This document shows positions 10,743 through 19,679 of a DNA stretch of 64,000 nucleotides, in pieces. A program made the position numbers and the translations under genes. Under the pieces are notes generated by a model that did not search any database, had not been told where the DNA came from, and saw nothing but the letters and a program-made list of their open reading frames with translations. Where the stretch lies: positions 1 through 64,000 of the forward strand of contig CAJJBP010000006.1 of assembly GCA_905182425.1 (NCBI GenBank). The letters are read 5' to 3'. The stretch's first letter is position 1, and each line of letters begins with the position of its first letter. Source of the stretch: an uncultured Planktomarina sp. Lineage in GTDB: Bacteria; Pseudomonadota; Alphaproteobacteria; Rhodobacterales; Rhodobacteraceae.

Positions 10743-12391
10743 ATAGCACCCACTGGTAACCACCAATCGTCTGTCGCAGTACCTTTAGCCAAATCATCGG
10801 CCAACGGAGCCCCCTGAGCAAGAGTGATCCGCGTCCACAACTGGGACTTCGGATCAAATTTACTTGCCCCGAAAAAAGACAATTTACATCGAAGCATGTC
10901 GATCGGAGCCATATTCACATCAATCAAATTGTCATGGATCTCTGAATACGGGTTTTGGGCCGCGGCTTGAACTCGCTGTACGGCCAAACGGTGCTCCGGG
11001 AAGCGTATCAAAAATTTCCAAATTGGCCCTGTATGACCAAGCAAATCCAGCGCTAAGTCATGTATGCGACGTGTAATATCAAGCGGGCTTTCACGTTCAG
11101 CGCCCTCCTCACTATGCCTTTTACCCAATCTTGGCTCTAGCTTTGCCTCAGAGACGTACCAAAATTGGTCCGTCGCATGTGGATCTTCAAAGTTAACACT
11201 TGTAGCATAGCCAAACATGTCATCTAGAATAGAGATAACATCCTCGCACGACATCTGTGGATCCAATTCTGGTTCAAAGGGGTTAGCCATACATTCCGTA
11301 AGGCCATCTACCAAATCACCAAACGGCTCAATCATCCAACTAACTACTAATTCCTGCAAATCTTCAGTGCTAGTTTGGCTTTTCGCTAAAATGTCCTCAA
11401 GCGCACCATCCCGCATCAGAATCTTTTTTGTTAAACCCCGCGTTAGATCAGCCCAAGCTTTCCTCAACGCAACAATCCGGGCCTGATGATCAGTGTCTGG
11501 TATGTTCCATTCCAACAAATGCTGCGCAGCCCTGCGGCTGAGATCAAGCAGGCGGCCTGCTCGCTCTTCGCTGACAGCTGCAACACGCACCCGGGCCAAG
11601 GCAGTCTCACGAGAAATCATCCAAGAATGCAGCAACATTGGATGCGAAACCAAGAAGGGTGCCATTCCAAGCCCAGTGGAATTACCAACACCAAGTTGAC
11701 GTTTCAGGTCTCTCGGTAATACCTTTCCACCAACATGTTCGACAAGGTCGTGAGTAAAGGTACGAATAAGCCACACTGTAAGCATTTCGGCCATAAAAGG
11801 CCCTTGTAACCCTGACCTTTGATCAATATCCTGACGGTCTGCAATTCCGAACTTACCGTTGCCATAAACCGCAGTAGTACGCATCAGATATCCAATTTTA
11901 TGGATCATACCAATTGGTAATTCAGTTCCATTGCGCAGGGATTCCACAATCTTCTCAAACAATCTCACAGACTTATTCGCCCGTGATAAGCAAAGGTCTT
12001 TATCTGTAAATCGGCCCGCCTCTTGCAGTGGTGCATTAGTTGCCAATCGTTGGATTTCAAGCTCATCAGGCACGCCATCATAAAGAACAAATGCGGTATC
12101 CCAAGCTTCTGCAATCACCCGGTCTGTTCGCATTTCTGGATCAAGTGGTGTTGCAATTGCAAATAATGAATACGGATGTCCACCTAATTTTATCGTATAA
12201 ACTGCGGTGCCAAATCCTTGCGAATTAATGTCCCAATGCCGCCGCTCTACAGTACTGCCTTCAGATATAATTTTGCGTAAAAGAGTGCGCAGAAATGAAA
12301 GTCTTGATGGAAACATGGATCCCATACGCGACAGTCGCATCACATCGCTCGGAGCTCGCAAAGGCGATTCATTTTGGCTTTGATCTAACAT
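10739..12391 (-). CDS. Uncharacterised 550-residue protein of the M19/DUF3726 operon
   Basis: Not recognised as a named family. It is soluble with no signal peptide or membrane helix, and rich in Trp and acidic residues. ATG 12391 is chosen because it overlaps the stop of the upstream dipeptidase gene (ATGTTAG). Conserved-looking blocks include a GNGKFGIADR segment near residue 190 and SHPMLLHSWM near residue 255. It ends where the DUF3726 gene begins. Tight coupling on both sides implies that the three products act together. Genes of this size next to M19 dipeptidases are, as far as I recall, common in Roseobacter genomes, but I know of no assigned activity. Confidence 0.75.
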   Translation of the reverse strand: MLDQSQNESPLRAPSDVMRLSRMGSMFPSRLSFLRTLLRKIISEGSTVERRHWDINSQGFGTAVYTIKLGGHPYSLFAIATPLDPEMRTDRVIAEAWDTAFVLYDGVPDELEIQRLATNAPLQEAGRFTDKDLCLSRANKSVRLFEKIVESLRNGTELPIGMIHKIGYLMRTTAVYGNGKFGIADRQDIDQRSGLQGPFMAEMLTVWLIRTFTHDLVEHVGGKVLPRDLKRQLGVGNSTGLGMAPFLVSHPMLLHSWMISRETALARVRVAAVSEERAGRLLDLSRRAAQHLLEWNIPDTDHQARIVALRKAWADLTRGLTKKILMRDGALEDILAKSQTSTEDLQELVVSWMIEPFGDLVDGLTECMANPFEPELDPQMSCEDVISILDDMFGYATSVNFEDPHATDQFWYVSEAKLEPRLGKRHSEEGAERESPLDITRRIHDLALDLLGHTGPIWKFLIRFPEHRLAVQRVQAAAQNPYSEIHDNLIDVNMAPIDMLRCKLSFFGASKFDPKSQLWTRITLAQGAPLADDLAKGTATDDWWLPVGAI

Positions 12392-13341
12392 ACCCCTACA
12401 AATCCTTTTTCCCAAAATGTAATCCAGTTTTCACCCAAAATACCAGATATCTCAGGTTCAGATAACCCTGCGCCGCGCAATCCAATAGCCAAACCAGGAA
12501 AATCACTATTATCTGAGAACCAGCTCACAGGCTCCGGGAAAGCAGCTGAAGGAACTGGACTTTTACGCCAATGTCCATTGCGCATCCAATTTACTACCTT
12601 GTCAGGTTGATCTTGGCACAGATCCGAACCGATGCCGAACATCTTGGTTCCATAGCACCTTATCATGTCAGCCACCATTTCGCTGAAAGAAGTCAAGGTA
12701 CAACGACTGCCTTGGTTCAAGTGATGCGGATAAAGAGAAAAACCAACCATCCCACCAGTATCGGAAATAGCCTGCAAAAGATCACAATTCAGGTTACGTG
12801 GTACTCGGTGCCATTTGTGAGGGTTGGCATGAGTGACTGTAACGGGACGTTTCGAAAACGCGACTACATCCATGGCTGTTTTATGACCCGCGTGCGAAAG
12901 ATCTATAATCATCCCCACTCGGTTCATCTCATTCACGACTTCGCGTCCAAAAGCTGTGAGGCCACTATCAACCGGCTCAAAACAACCTGATCCCAATAAA
13001 GACTGTTGATTATAAGTGATTTGGCAAAAGCGGATCCCTAGTTGGTGGAGTAATTCGACCCGGGCCAAATCTGCACTGAATGGTAATGGATTTTGTAAAC
13101 CAAACAAAATTGCTGTTTTTCCAGCCACATTCGCGGCAAGTATATCAGAGTGTGTCATCGCCCTTGATATCAGATCACCACATTCTTCAAACCAGTAGTT
13201 CCAACTCTGTAGATTTTCGACAACACTCAAGAAGTTCTCATGATACCCTACAGTAACATGGACCGCAGACATGTTAGCTTCGCGCATCTGCAAAAACACC
13301 GCGCGGCTTGGTAATATATACTGAAGTGCATCTATTAGCAT
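12385..13341 (-). CDS. M19 (renal dipeptidase)-like protein with atypical active site
   Basis: 318 residues with the M19 TIM-barrel pattern. The second half has the family's His blocks IIDLSHAG (H150) and VTHANPH (H171) and the PRNL motif near residue 181. The N-terminal HxD metal site is absent: the matching place reads LIDALQYIL. The bridging glutamate position reads GLQNPL, so Gln83 replaces Glu. Two of the usual zinc-ligand sites are therefore missing, and activity on ordinary dipeptides is doubtful. ATG 13341 places the family opening at the N-terminus. First gene of a coupled operon; the NCS2 permease is transcribed divergently, 251 bp away. Confidence 0.8.
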   Translation of the reverse strand: MLIDALQYILPSRAVFLQMREANMSAVHVTVGYHENFLSVVENLQSWNYWFEECGDLISRAMTHSDILAANVAGKTAILFGLQNPLPFSADLARVELLHQLGIRFCQITYNQQSLLGSGCFEPVDSGLTAFGREVVNEMNRVGMIIDLSHAGHKTAMDVVAFSKRPVTVTHANPHKWHRVPRNLNCDLLQAISDTGGMVGFSLYPHHLNQGSRCTLTSFSEMVADMIRCYGTKMFGIGSDLCQDQPDKVVNWMRNGHWRKSPVPSAAFPEPVSWFSDNSDFPGLAIGLRGAGLSEPEISGILGENWITFWEKGFVGVC

Positions 13342-13463
13342 CAGAACAGTTTAGAACGCCTTTCGCACAAGGCAAGTGAGCGCGCGACATCACTTCTATT
13401 ATTTGCGCCACTCAATGGCAATTATTATTCTAAAAAAGTTTTCTTTGTCGCTACACTCTTTAT

Positions 13464-13491
13464 TTGACGTAACGTCATATCGGCGTATAAG
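13464..13491 (+). promoter_or_regulatory. Likely promoter with palindromic operator upstream of the NCS2 permease
   Basis: TTGACG at 13464-13469 and TATAAG at 13486-13491, 16 bp apart, fit a sigma-70 type promoter. A near-perfect palindrome, TGACGT-A-ACGTCA (13465-13477), overlaps the -35 box and spacer, where a repressor dimer would block polymerase. It lies about 100 bp upstream of the permease ATG. The boxes and the palindrome are seen directly; the regulatory role is inferred. Confidence 0.5.
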
Positions 13492-13592
13492 GCTGTTTTA
13501 TTAAGTGGCCTGTCAGCCCGCAGCCATTTAAAAACAAAAAAATAGGGCAACGTAGCAATAATTTTTCTACGATTTCAAACGAAGGAAATGAA

Positions 13593-14903
13593 ATGTCTGA
13601 TATTGATTATGGAAATCCAAATACCACGCCACCAATGGCGCAGGCGATCCCGCTGGGATTGCAACACGTATTGGCGATGTTCGCCTCAAACGTAACACCT
13701 GCAGTTATCGTTGCAGGCGCAGCAGGCCTTGCATTCGGCGGTGCTGATCAACTTTACCTAATCCAAATGGCGATGTTGTTTGCAGGTGTTGCTACACTTT
13801 TGCAAACTGTCGGCATGGGTCCAATTGGCGCTCGCTTGCCAATCATGCAGGGTACAAGCTTTGCATTTGTTGGTGTTTTGGCGGGCGTTGCGGCGACACA
13901 AGGCTTAAGTGTTGCACTCACAGCGTGCCTCATTGCAGGTATCATTCACTTTGCACTGGGTAGCGTTATTCAAAAGCTTCGCTTTTTGTTCCCGCCATTA
14001 GTAACTGGTTTAGTAATCTTGGCGATTGGTTTGTACCTTATTCCAGTTGCTATTAAATATGCAGCCGGTGGAGCCGCAGAATTCCAAATGAACGCAGATA
14101 GCTTTGGCTCTCTGATGCACTGGACTGTTGCATTGACGGTTGTTGTTGTGGCTTTAGCTTTTAAATTTTTAACCAAAGGTACAGCTTCAAACGCAGCAAT
14201 CCTGATCGGCCTGATCGCAGGTTACGTTGTTGCGTTCCTCTTCGGTATGGTAAGTTTTGGGGGAATTGCAAAAGCTTCTTGGTTTCAAGTCCCAACAATA
14301 ATGCCCTATGGCTTCGAATTCAGCCTTGGAGCTGTCATTGGCGTTACTTTGGTCTCTATTGTTTCTGCGATTGAAACTGTCGGTGACACATCAGCAACTA
14401 CAAAAGCTGGTGCTGGCCGTGATGCTACTGATGAAGAAGTCGCTGGTGCTACATATGCAGACGGCCTAGGAACAGCAGTCGCAGCTGTATTTGGTGGCCT
14501 TCCAAATACATCGTTCAGCCAAAATGTTGGTATCGTAGGCATGACGGGAATCATGTCACGTCACGTTGTTACGATTGCTGGTGCTATCCTAATCGTATGT
14601 GGTTTGATCCCAAAAATTGGTGCTGTGATTTCATCCATGCCTCTTCCAGTTCTTGGTGGTGGTGTAATTGTAATGTTTGGAATGGTTGCAGCCGCCGGTA
14701 TGAATATGTTGACAGAGATCAAAATGACGCGTCGAAACATGGTTATCATCTCTGTGTCTTTGGCTGTTGGCCTTGGACTAAACTTAGTCCCAAGTGCGGT
14801 TCAGTATCTTCCAGGAATCTGGAAAACACTTGCAACTTCAGCTGTTGCGCCAACTGCACTATTGGCTGTTGTTTTAAACTTAGTTTTACCACACGACGAA
14901 TAG
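13593..14903 (+). CDS. NCS2-family nucleobase permease (xanthine/uracil type)
   Basis: 436 residues with about 12-14 hydrophobic segments. It belongs to the nucleobase:cation symporter-2 family, which imports purines or uracil with a proton or sodium ion. The first-helix QH motif (LGLQHVLAMFASN) and the signature block QNVGIVGMTGIMSR near residue 310 are present. Xanthine or urate is more likely than uracil from overall resemblance, but this is not certain. A GAAGGAA ribosome site precedes ATG 13593. It is monocistronic: its own promoter region lies upstream and a strong terminator follows 24 bp after the stop. Confidence 0.85.
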   Translation: MSDIDYGNPNTTPPMAQAIPLGLQHVLAMFASNVTPAVIVAGAAGLAFGGADQLYLIQMAMLFAGVATLLQTVGMGPIGARLPIMQGTSFAFVGVLAGVAATQGLSVALTACLIAGIIHFALGSVIQKLRFLFPPLVTGLVILAIGLYLIPVAIKYAAGGAAEFQMNADSFGSLMHWTVALTVVVVALAFKFLTKGTASNAAILIGLIAGYVVAFLFGMVSFGGIAKASWFQVPTIMPYGFEFSLGAVIGVTLVSIVSAIETVGDTSATTKAGAGRDATDEEVAGATYADGLGTAVAAVFGGLPNTSFSQNVGIVGMTGIMSRHVVTIAGAILIVCGLIPKIGAVISSMPLPVLGGGVIVMFGMVAAAGMNMLTEIKMTRRNMVIISVSLAVGLGLNLVPSAVQYLPGIWKTLATSAVAPTALLAVVLNLVLPHDE

Positions 14904-14926
14904 CGACAGAGGGTATTGTCCAACAT

Positions 14927-14962
14927 AAAACCTCCGTGCCGTGCGCGGGGGTTTTTCTTTTT
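14927..14962 (+). terminator. Rho-independent terminator of the NCS2 permease gene
   Basis: AAAACCTCCG (14927-14936) pairs with CGGGGGTTTT (14946-14955) with one T-G wobble and a 9-nt loop, followed by a T-rich tract. The remaining ~240 bp to the end of the DsbA-like gene show nothing else recognisable. Confidence 0.85.
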
Positions 14963-15206
14963 TATGATATTTTCTAGCAGCCCTCGGAACAACAACTTCG
15001 TTACCAACTACCATAAGTTCATATGCTGAATTGATATTTCTTCTAATCCACGACCAAAATATTAGGTTTATTAGCTTTTATTTTCATCAAAATTTATCGC
15101 AAATGGTTTCCGCGTTGGAGTTCTTAAAAACCCTCAGTTTAGGCGGTAATAAAAAAGCGCAGAGCACAATTTGAGCCGAACCCAAAGCCTATTGTCCAAA
15201 ACAAGC

Positions 15207-15914
15207 TTATGGGGCGGCTCGCGCCGCTGCAATCAAAGCCTTCATTTCCTGACCACTGATCATTCCGGGTGCTATGACATCTCCAACAATGAAGGCAGGC
15301 GTTCCAGTGAAACCAAGGCTACGGGCTAAAACTGAGCTTTCTGCAATATGTTTTTCAACAGCAGGATCGTTCATATCAACTTTGAGTTTTTCAACATCAA
15401 GACCTAAGTCGCGTGCTATTTTCAAAATGAACGCCTCTGAAGCGCGCCCTTCACTGTTCATCAACGCCCAATGGAATTCATTGTATTTTCCCTGCTCGCG
15501 CGAAGCCAATGCTGCACTGGCAGCGAAGATGCTAGCTTCACCCAAAATAGGCCATTCACGGTAAATTATGCGCACATTAGCGTCGCTGGCCAACAAAGCC
15601 TGAACCGTCTGACCCGCCTTACGACAATAAGAACAGTTGTAATCAAAAAACTCAATAACGGTTACATCCCCATTCTGATTACCAAGGTTAGGTGAATTTA
15701 CGTCCTGCTCCAATCGCAAACGCACATTTTGCGCACCAGAAGCGGCCCTGTCTTTTTCACGTTTTTCTAAAATTGCAACAGCTTGCATTATAATTTGTGG
15801 GTTCTCCAGAATTGCTTCAAGGGCAAGCTCTTTCACACGAGCGTCAGAAACTTCTTGAGCAGCTATCATTTGGACAGAAGCTATCAGAGCTATAGTAAGT
15901 GAAATTAGGCGCAT
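15207..15914 (-). CDS. DsbA-family periplasmic thiol:disulfide oxidoreductase
   Basis: 235 residues. An N-terminal signal peptide (to about residue 19, ending in IAA) precedes a helical segment and a thioredoxin-fold domain with the redox pair CSYC and a cis-Pro loop (TGTPAFIVG). Proteins of this architecture oxidise or isomerise disulfides in the periplasm. ATG 15914 is chosen over 15965 because it places the signal peptide at the N-terminus. It is the last conserved chromosomal gene before the accessory island on its left side. Confidence 0.88.
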   Translation of the reverse strand: MRLISLTIALIASVQMIAAQEVSDARVKELALEAILENPQIIMQAVAILEKREKDRAASGAQNVRLRLEQDVNSPNLGNQNGDVTVIEFFDYNCSYCRKAGQTVQALLASDANVRIIYREWPILGEASIFAASAALASREQGKYNEFHWALMNSEGRASEAFILKIARDLGLDVEKLKVDMNDPAVEKHIAESSVLARSLGFTGTPAFIVGDVIAPGMISGQEMKALIAAARAAP

Positions 15915-16071
15915 ATTTAGAACTCCAAAGTACTTAAGATACCCTGCCCTATCTGCGAACCACATGCCAGAGGCCTGAAGTAAGCAAACTTGGTCGTTAC
16001 GCCTATGGCTTGACTTTCAGACAACGAAAAGAACTCGTGCATAAGTCGACAAGTATGAAAGTTCACCCTCC

Positions 16072-18036
16072 CTAGGGCATTTTATTCGCAAGCCTTGCCA
16101 AGGTATCTCCATGACATCTCTTGGGCCAACAAACACACATTAATGCCTTGCCTTTAAGGGCCTGGATGTCATCATTTGATAGCTTGTGGACATGATCTGC
16201 CTCGAATTCTTCACAAACCCTATCTCGCTCTTTGTTATTATCATCCTCCATGGAGGATGGGTTTCCATAAATGGTCCCACCCGAACTTTGCCGCATGATG
16301 TTTACAAGCAAGTCATTTTTTTTCGCCCAATCGCATAACTTAGGGTGACGGTGCCTGGACAAAACTGTAGTTTCACCTTTCTGAATTTCTTCTAATAACT
16401 CTTGCTCCTCCTCACTCATATTTTTCTGTATTTCTTCAGGTTTGGGCATCCACCACATATCAGGTTTTGGGTTTAATGCCGGCTCTAACTTTTCCAGCTT
16501 ATCCGGCTCACTAATCTTGCCTACGTCACCTTTCCAAAGCGTCCATCCATTGCGAGCGAGGTTTTTGGCGCCCTTATCTTTATTGGATATCCAAAGGTTA
16601 TGCTTGGTCCCTTCGAACTTTCTTACTTGGGGAACAAAACCAGCCTGTTTGAGAGCCGTTTGAACTTCCACTGCAGTCATAGGATAGTTGTCTCGCCCAA
16701 GAGCAGAAGACGTAAACAGTACTTTGTCATCACGTTTATCCCTCAACCACATTGCAAGATGGCTTTTTCTGCTCTCAGAGGGTTCTATCTTTAACGAAAT
16801 GTCTATTTTATCTTGTGTTTCAGGGGCCATACGAAAATTATACTCACTTATGTTCACCTCCTCGAACCAATCCCGTAATTCTTGAAACCCACCCTCCAGG
16901 TGAAGGTACTGGGCAAACTTTTCAAAGAAGGCCTGCGTTTCATTCTTACCTTCAGAGCCATTAAAATGGTCCGACCAAACAGGGACAAAATATCGTTTGT
17001 CATGCTCTTCAATCTTAATCGGACTGCGATAATTAGATGAAATTGCAATAGCGAATTGCGCCTGTACAAACTTCTGCGGCAAATTCTTCACATTAGTGCG
17101 ATGGCTTTTTTGGGAAGTTAACATTTTTAGCATAGTCGCTGTGTTTGCATGGGTTTCGTCAGTTTCTTCAAGATGAATGATAACACTATCAAACATGCCA
17201 CCGTCGAAATCGCCCCTCCAAGCCTTGGTGTTCACAGTTTGATAGTTCGCTGCACCAACCATTTGTTCAGCAATTACATCAAGCCAAAAGCCCTTACCCG
17301 TACCAGAATTACCTCGTAAAACGATACTAACAATGTTTTCGCCATTTGGGTTACAGGTACGCTCAGCAAGCCAGGCTTCAAAATAATCCTGCTGGGGAAC
17401 TATTACCTTGTTTTCATTTTCGTTTATCCACCAGCATAGGTGTTCTTTGGGCATTAAGCGATCAAGGTATTGCTGCCAAAAGGAAGGACGTTGTTTTGGT
17501 CGATCTGTTTTGCTGGGTTTGATTTTAGGTGGAACCCAAGTGTTGGCGAGCGGGGCAACGCCACCGTAGATAATCTTTTGGCCATTAGGATGGTATTCAC
17601 GAGATACAGTTGTAGGGATAATTGCCCCAGCATCATCAGCAACTACTAGGCTTAATTTTTCGGAAAACTGTCTATTTAGGATAGCGAGTACAGTATTTAG
17701 ATTAACAAGCTCATCAGCTTTTTGGTCGTCGTGGCGGCGAAGAAAGTAAACTAAACCTCCCGCGGCATCGGTAGTACTGTAGAAATGATTCATAAGGAAA
17801 TCGGTCTGAACAAAAAAGTTATTTGCAGAATAATCCGCGTGATACTCAAGACCACTCCAAAACTCAGCTAACGCAAATGCCTTGCTTGGTTGGTTTGCAA
17901 ACTTATCGTAAACGCGTTGCCCAACACTTTCCACGCTTTGTTTTCCTGCAATCGAGCCATACTCGATAATATTAAAAGCTTCCTGCAGAAGTTTTATCTC
18001 CCGACGAGTTAGTTCAAGGTGTGTATTTTGCACCAT
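16072..18036 (-). CDS. Superfamily-3 (DUF5906/D5-like) helicase with C-terminal DUF4326-like domain
   Basis: 654 residues. The centre is a phage/plasmid-type SF3 ATPase: Walker A GNSGTGKG (242-249), Walker B-like VIIHLEE (285-291), a sensor strand AISSNY (331-336) and an arginine finger region HDKRY (345-349). Such proteins unwind replication origins of phages, satellites and plasmids. The last ~75 residues match the DUF4326 pattern: a YGNP element, then LKGKALMCVCWPKRCHGDTLA with the CHGD signature. The fusion is unusual. About 200 N-terminal residues show no clear primase motif. It stands alone at the island's left edge, with a repeated AGTTCTATAAA element just upstream (18060-18084). Confidence 0.82.
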   Translation of the reverse strand: MVQNTHLELTRREIKLLQEAFNIIEYGSIAGKQSVESVGQRVYDKFANQPSKAFALAEFWSGLEYHADYSANNFFVQTDFLMNHFYSTTDAAGGLVYFLRRHDDQKADELVNLNTVLAILNRQFSEKLSLVVADDAGAIIPTTVSREYHPNGQKIIYGGVAPLANTWVPPKIKPSKTDRPKQRPSFWQQYLDRLMPKEHLCWWINENENKVIVPQQDYFEAWLAERTCNPNGENIVSIVLRGNSGTGKGFWLDVIAEQMVGAANYQTVNTKAWRGDFDGGMFDSVIIHLEETDETHANTATMLKMLTSQKSHRTNVKNLPQKFVQAQFAIAISSNYRSPIKIEEHDKRYFVPVWSDHFNGSEGKNETQAFFEKFAQYLHLEGGFQELRDWFEEVNISEYNFRMAPETQDKIDISLKIEPSESRKSHLAMWLRDKRDDKVLFTSSALGRDNYPMTAVEVQTALKQAGFVPQVRKFEGTKHNLWISNKDKGAKNLARNGWTLWKGDVGKISEPDKLEKLEPALNPKPDMWWMPKPEEIQKNMSEEEQELLEEIQKGETTVLSRHRHPKLCDWAKKNDLLVNIMRQSSGGTIYGNPSSMEDDNNKERDRVCEEFEADHVHKLSNDDIQALKGKALMCVCWPKRCHGDTLARLANKMP

Positions 18037-18059
18037 ATCTATCTACTCCATCTGCATTT

Positions 18060-18084
18060 AGTACTGTAAAAGTTCTATAAAAGT
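18060..18084. repeat. Copy 1 of a 22-25 bp island repeat, upstream of the helicase gene
   Basis: AGTACT, a short spacer, then AGTTCTATAAAAGT. A closely similar block lies at 18879-18901. It sits 24-48 bp upstream of the helicase start on the minus strand, suitable for an operator or replication iteron. Confidence 0.45.
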
Positions 18085-18436
18085 CCGATATTTTTTATAC
18101 TTATATTTATTTAACTTGTTGTTTTTATTTAATATTAAATATAATAGTACTGATAATTTTTATAATATTAACTTTTTAATTATTATGCTGCTATTTTCCT
18201 TTGGTAGCAACCCTAACCGTACCTGCAACACCTTTTTCAGCAGACTGCACCACACGCTTGCTGTCATTTACAAAAAAACTCTTGTGGGAACCCCTCACTC
18301 ACAAAGCCTTGGTTACCTTGCCTTCAATATTAAAATTGTATTACCCAAGAAATGATTATCGTGATAATTACGTTTTAACTACTATCAAAAACCTAATAAA
18401 ATTCGCAAAATCTACCCCATAAGGATCAGAATAACT

Positions 18437-18580
18437 ATGATAATTGAAATTGCTGCTGGTATTTTGATGACAATGATTATGTCAGGAGTTCTCATTCTTC
18501 TCGTAAAACTAGTGATAGACACAAGAAAAACAATGAAGCGCCAAAAAAGCGAAAAAGATGACGGCAATAAAAATCTTTAA
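18437..18580 (+). CDS. Small membrane protein, 47 residues
   Basis: ATG 18437 to TAA 18578-18580 with an AAGGA ribosome site about 11 bp upstream. The product has one hydrophobic segment (about residues 5-26), followed by a highly charged lysine-rich tail (TRKTMKRQKSEKDD), so an N-out/C-in single-pass topology is likely. No family is recognised. It lies alone between the helicase and the papain-like gene. The upstream 400 bp (18037-18436) hold only short open frames on both strands that I cannot assign. Confidence 0.5.
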   Translation: MIIEIAAGILMTMIMSGVLILLVKLVIDTRKTMKRQKSEKDDGNKNL

Positions 18581-19208
18581 AGTTCAAGCCATCTAGACTC
18601 TTTGCTAAAAAGGATCAGGCACAAGCGGGCCACCCATCTGAGATACTGCAATCCATCTATTTCTTTTGTATCAATCGGACTGGGCTTCCTGTTTAATCCT
18701 GTGTTGTAGCTTATCAGGCAGGTTCCGTCGCTCTGATGCCGGGCAAACTACTTTGGACTTCGAGACATATCACGTAACGGCGTTAACTTTTTTTGTGGGT
18801 GGTGGTCGGTTAACGGAGCCTCCCGCCACTATAGAGCTAACTCAGTACTACTCATTTATTTAAACATGATAATTTTTATGTACTAGTAAGTTCTATAAAG
18901 TACTAGTATAGTACGCATATAGTACATATAGATAGCATCAATTTAAAAAGCTAGTATTTTTCAATATCTTCTATTAAACCTTATAGGTTTCGGAATATTA
19001 TTCATATTTTATTGGTATGTAAAATAATTGATAAAGACAAGATCTCTCATTTGGTTCTTAATAGATCCCATAAAGTACCTCATAATATCCATTTATTCCG
19101 AATGAACGAGTTAAGATTTTTGTATAGTGGTATTTTATTTCGAAGCAGTTAAAGTTTTGCCAATTAAAACTCAGTGAGTTTGGACTTAAATATCCTTATA
19201 CTAGCCTG
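18581..19208. other. Gene-poor AT-rich stretch in the island
   Basis: No convincing gene. It holds the second copy of the AGTTCTATAAA element at 18879-18901, followed by a cluster of AGTAC half-sites (18899-18925). Open stretches on the minus strand near 18.6-18.8 kb are interrupted by TGA codons and were not accepted. Confidence 0.4.
18879..18901. repeat. Copy 2 of the 22-25 bp island repeat
   Basis: GTACT, a short spacer, then AAGTTCTATAAAGT, matching copy 1 (18060-18084) apart from a one-base length difference in each arm. AGTACT follows directly at 18899. No gene starts close by on either strand. Confidence 0.45.
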
Positions 19209-19679
19209 TTAGCTGGACTTTACCTGAAGCTTTGAAAGATTTTTGTGGAGCGCTTTTATTCCGATCCGACAACGTCGGCCAGTAAGCGCAAAGTAAATTA
19301 CCTCACTACAAAACCACCTCTTTGAATGACTTTTGTTCATAGAGTAAATCGTTGCAATGATCGCTCCGATATAACTATATTTTAATCCCTCTATTTTTTT
19401 TAATCGCTCTACACAGTCTGACATTGGCACACCCACTTCGAACATATCCCAATCCGCGGGGTAAATATCGATATTTTCTACCGTGACCCCTCCTCTTTTT
19501 GATGAAGAGGACCAGCATATAGATTTTCCAAATTCTTCTGAATGGCTGGTAATCAGTTCGCAATGGGAATATTTAGATAACGAAAACAGACGGATAGCAG
19601 AGTGCTTCAGCAACGACAAAGGGTGTGAAGACCAACCCTTATAGAACGCTATTAGCGTCCGGTTTTCTGTTTTTAACAT
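19209..19679 (-). CDS. Permuted papain-like (NlpC/P60/YiiX-type) hydrolase, tentative
   Basis: 156 residues. The arrangement of a His in an N-terminal strand (SKYSHCELI, near residue 39) and a later Cys at a helix start (WFCSEVIYFAL, near residue 122) fits the circularly permuted papain-like fold of YiiX/NlpC-P60 relatives, which cleave amide or thioester bonds in peptidoglycan or lipids. There is no signal peptide. Phage- and island-encoded members are common. A basic C-terminus (KALHKNLSKLQVK) is present. The assignment rests on motif pattern only. Confidence 0.5.
   Translation of the reverse strand: MLKTENRTLIAFYKGWSSHPLSLLKHSAIRLFSLSKYSHCELITSHSEEFGKSICWSSSSKRGGVTVENIDIYPADWDMFEVGVPMSDCVERLKKIEGLKYSYIGAIIATIYSMNKSHSKRWFCSEVIYFALTGRRCRIGIKALHKNLSKLQVKSS

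Noticed and set aside
13492..13592. Possible purine or xanthine riboswitch upstream of the NCS2 permease
   Set aside because: The short leader lacks the conserved purine-riboswitch core, and I could not match a xanthine-type motif.
18201..18422. 73-codon plus-strand frame
   Set aside because: Overlaps other open frames on the opposite strand, has only a TTG start with no ribosome site, and no recognisable domain.
18600..18860. Minus-strand frame near 18.6-18.86 kb that becomes a ~76-codon reading if TGA is taken as Trp, and a similar case at 18.2-18.33 kb
   Set aside because: Only TAA/TAG-free length supports it, which is not unusual for this composition. Neighbouring genes use TGA as stop (for example the VOC gene), and no homologous protein is recognised, so stop-codon reassignment is not supported.
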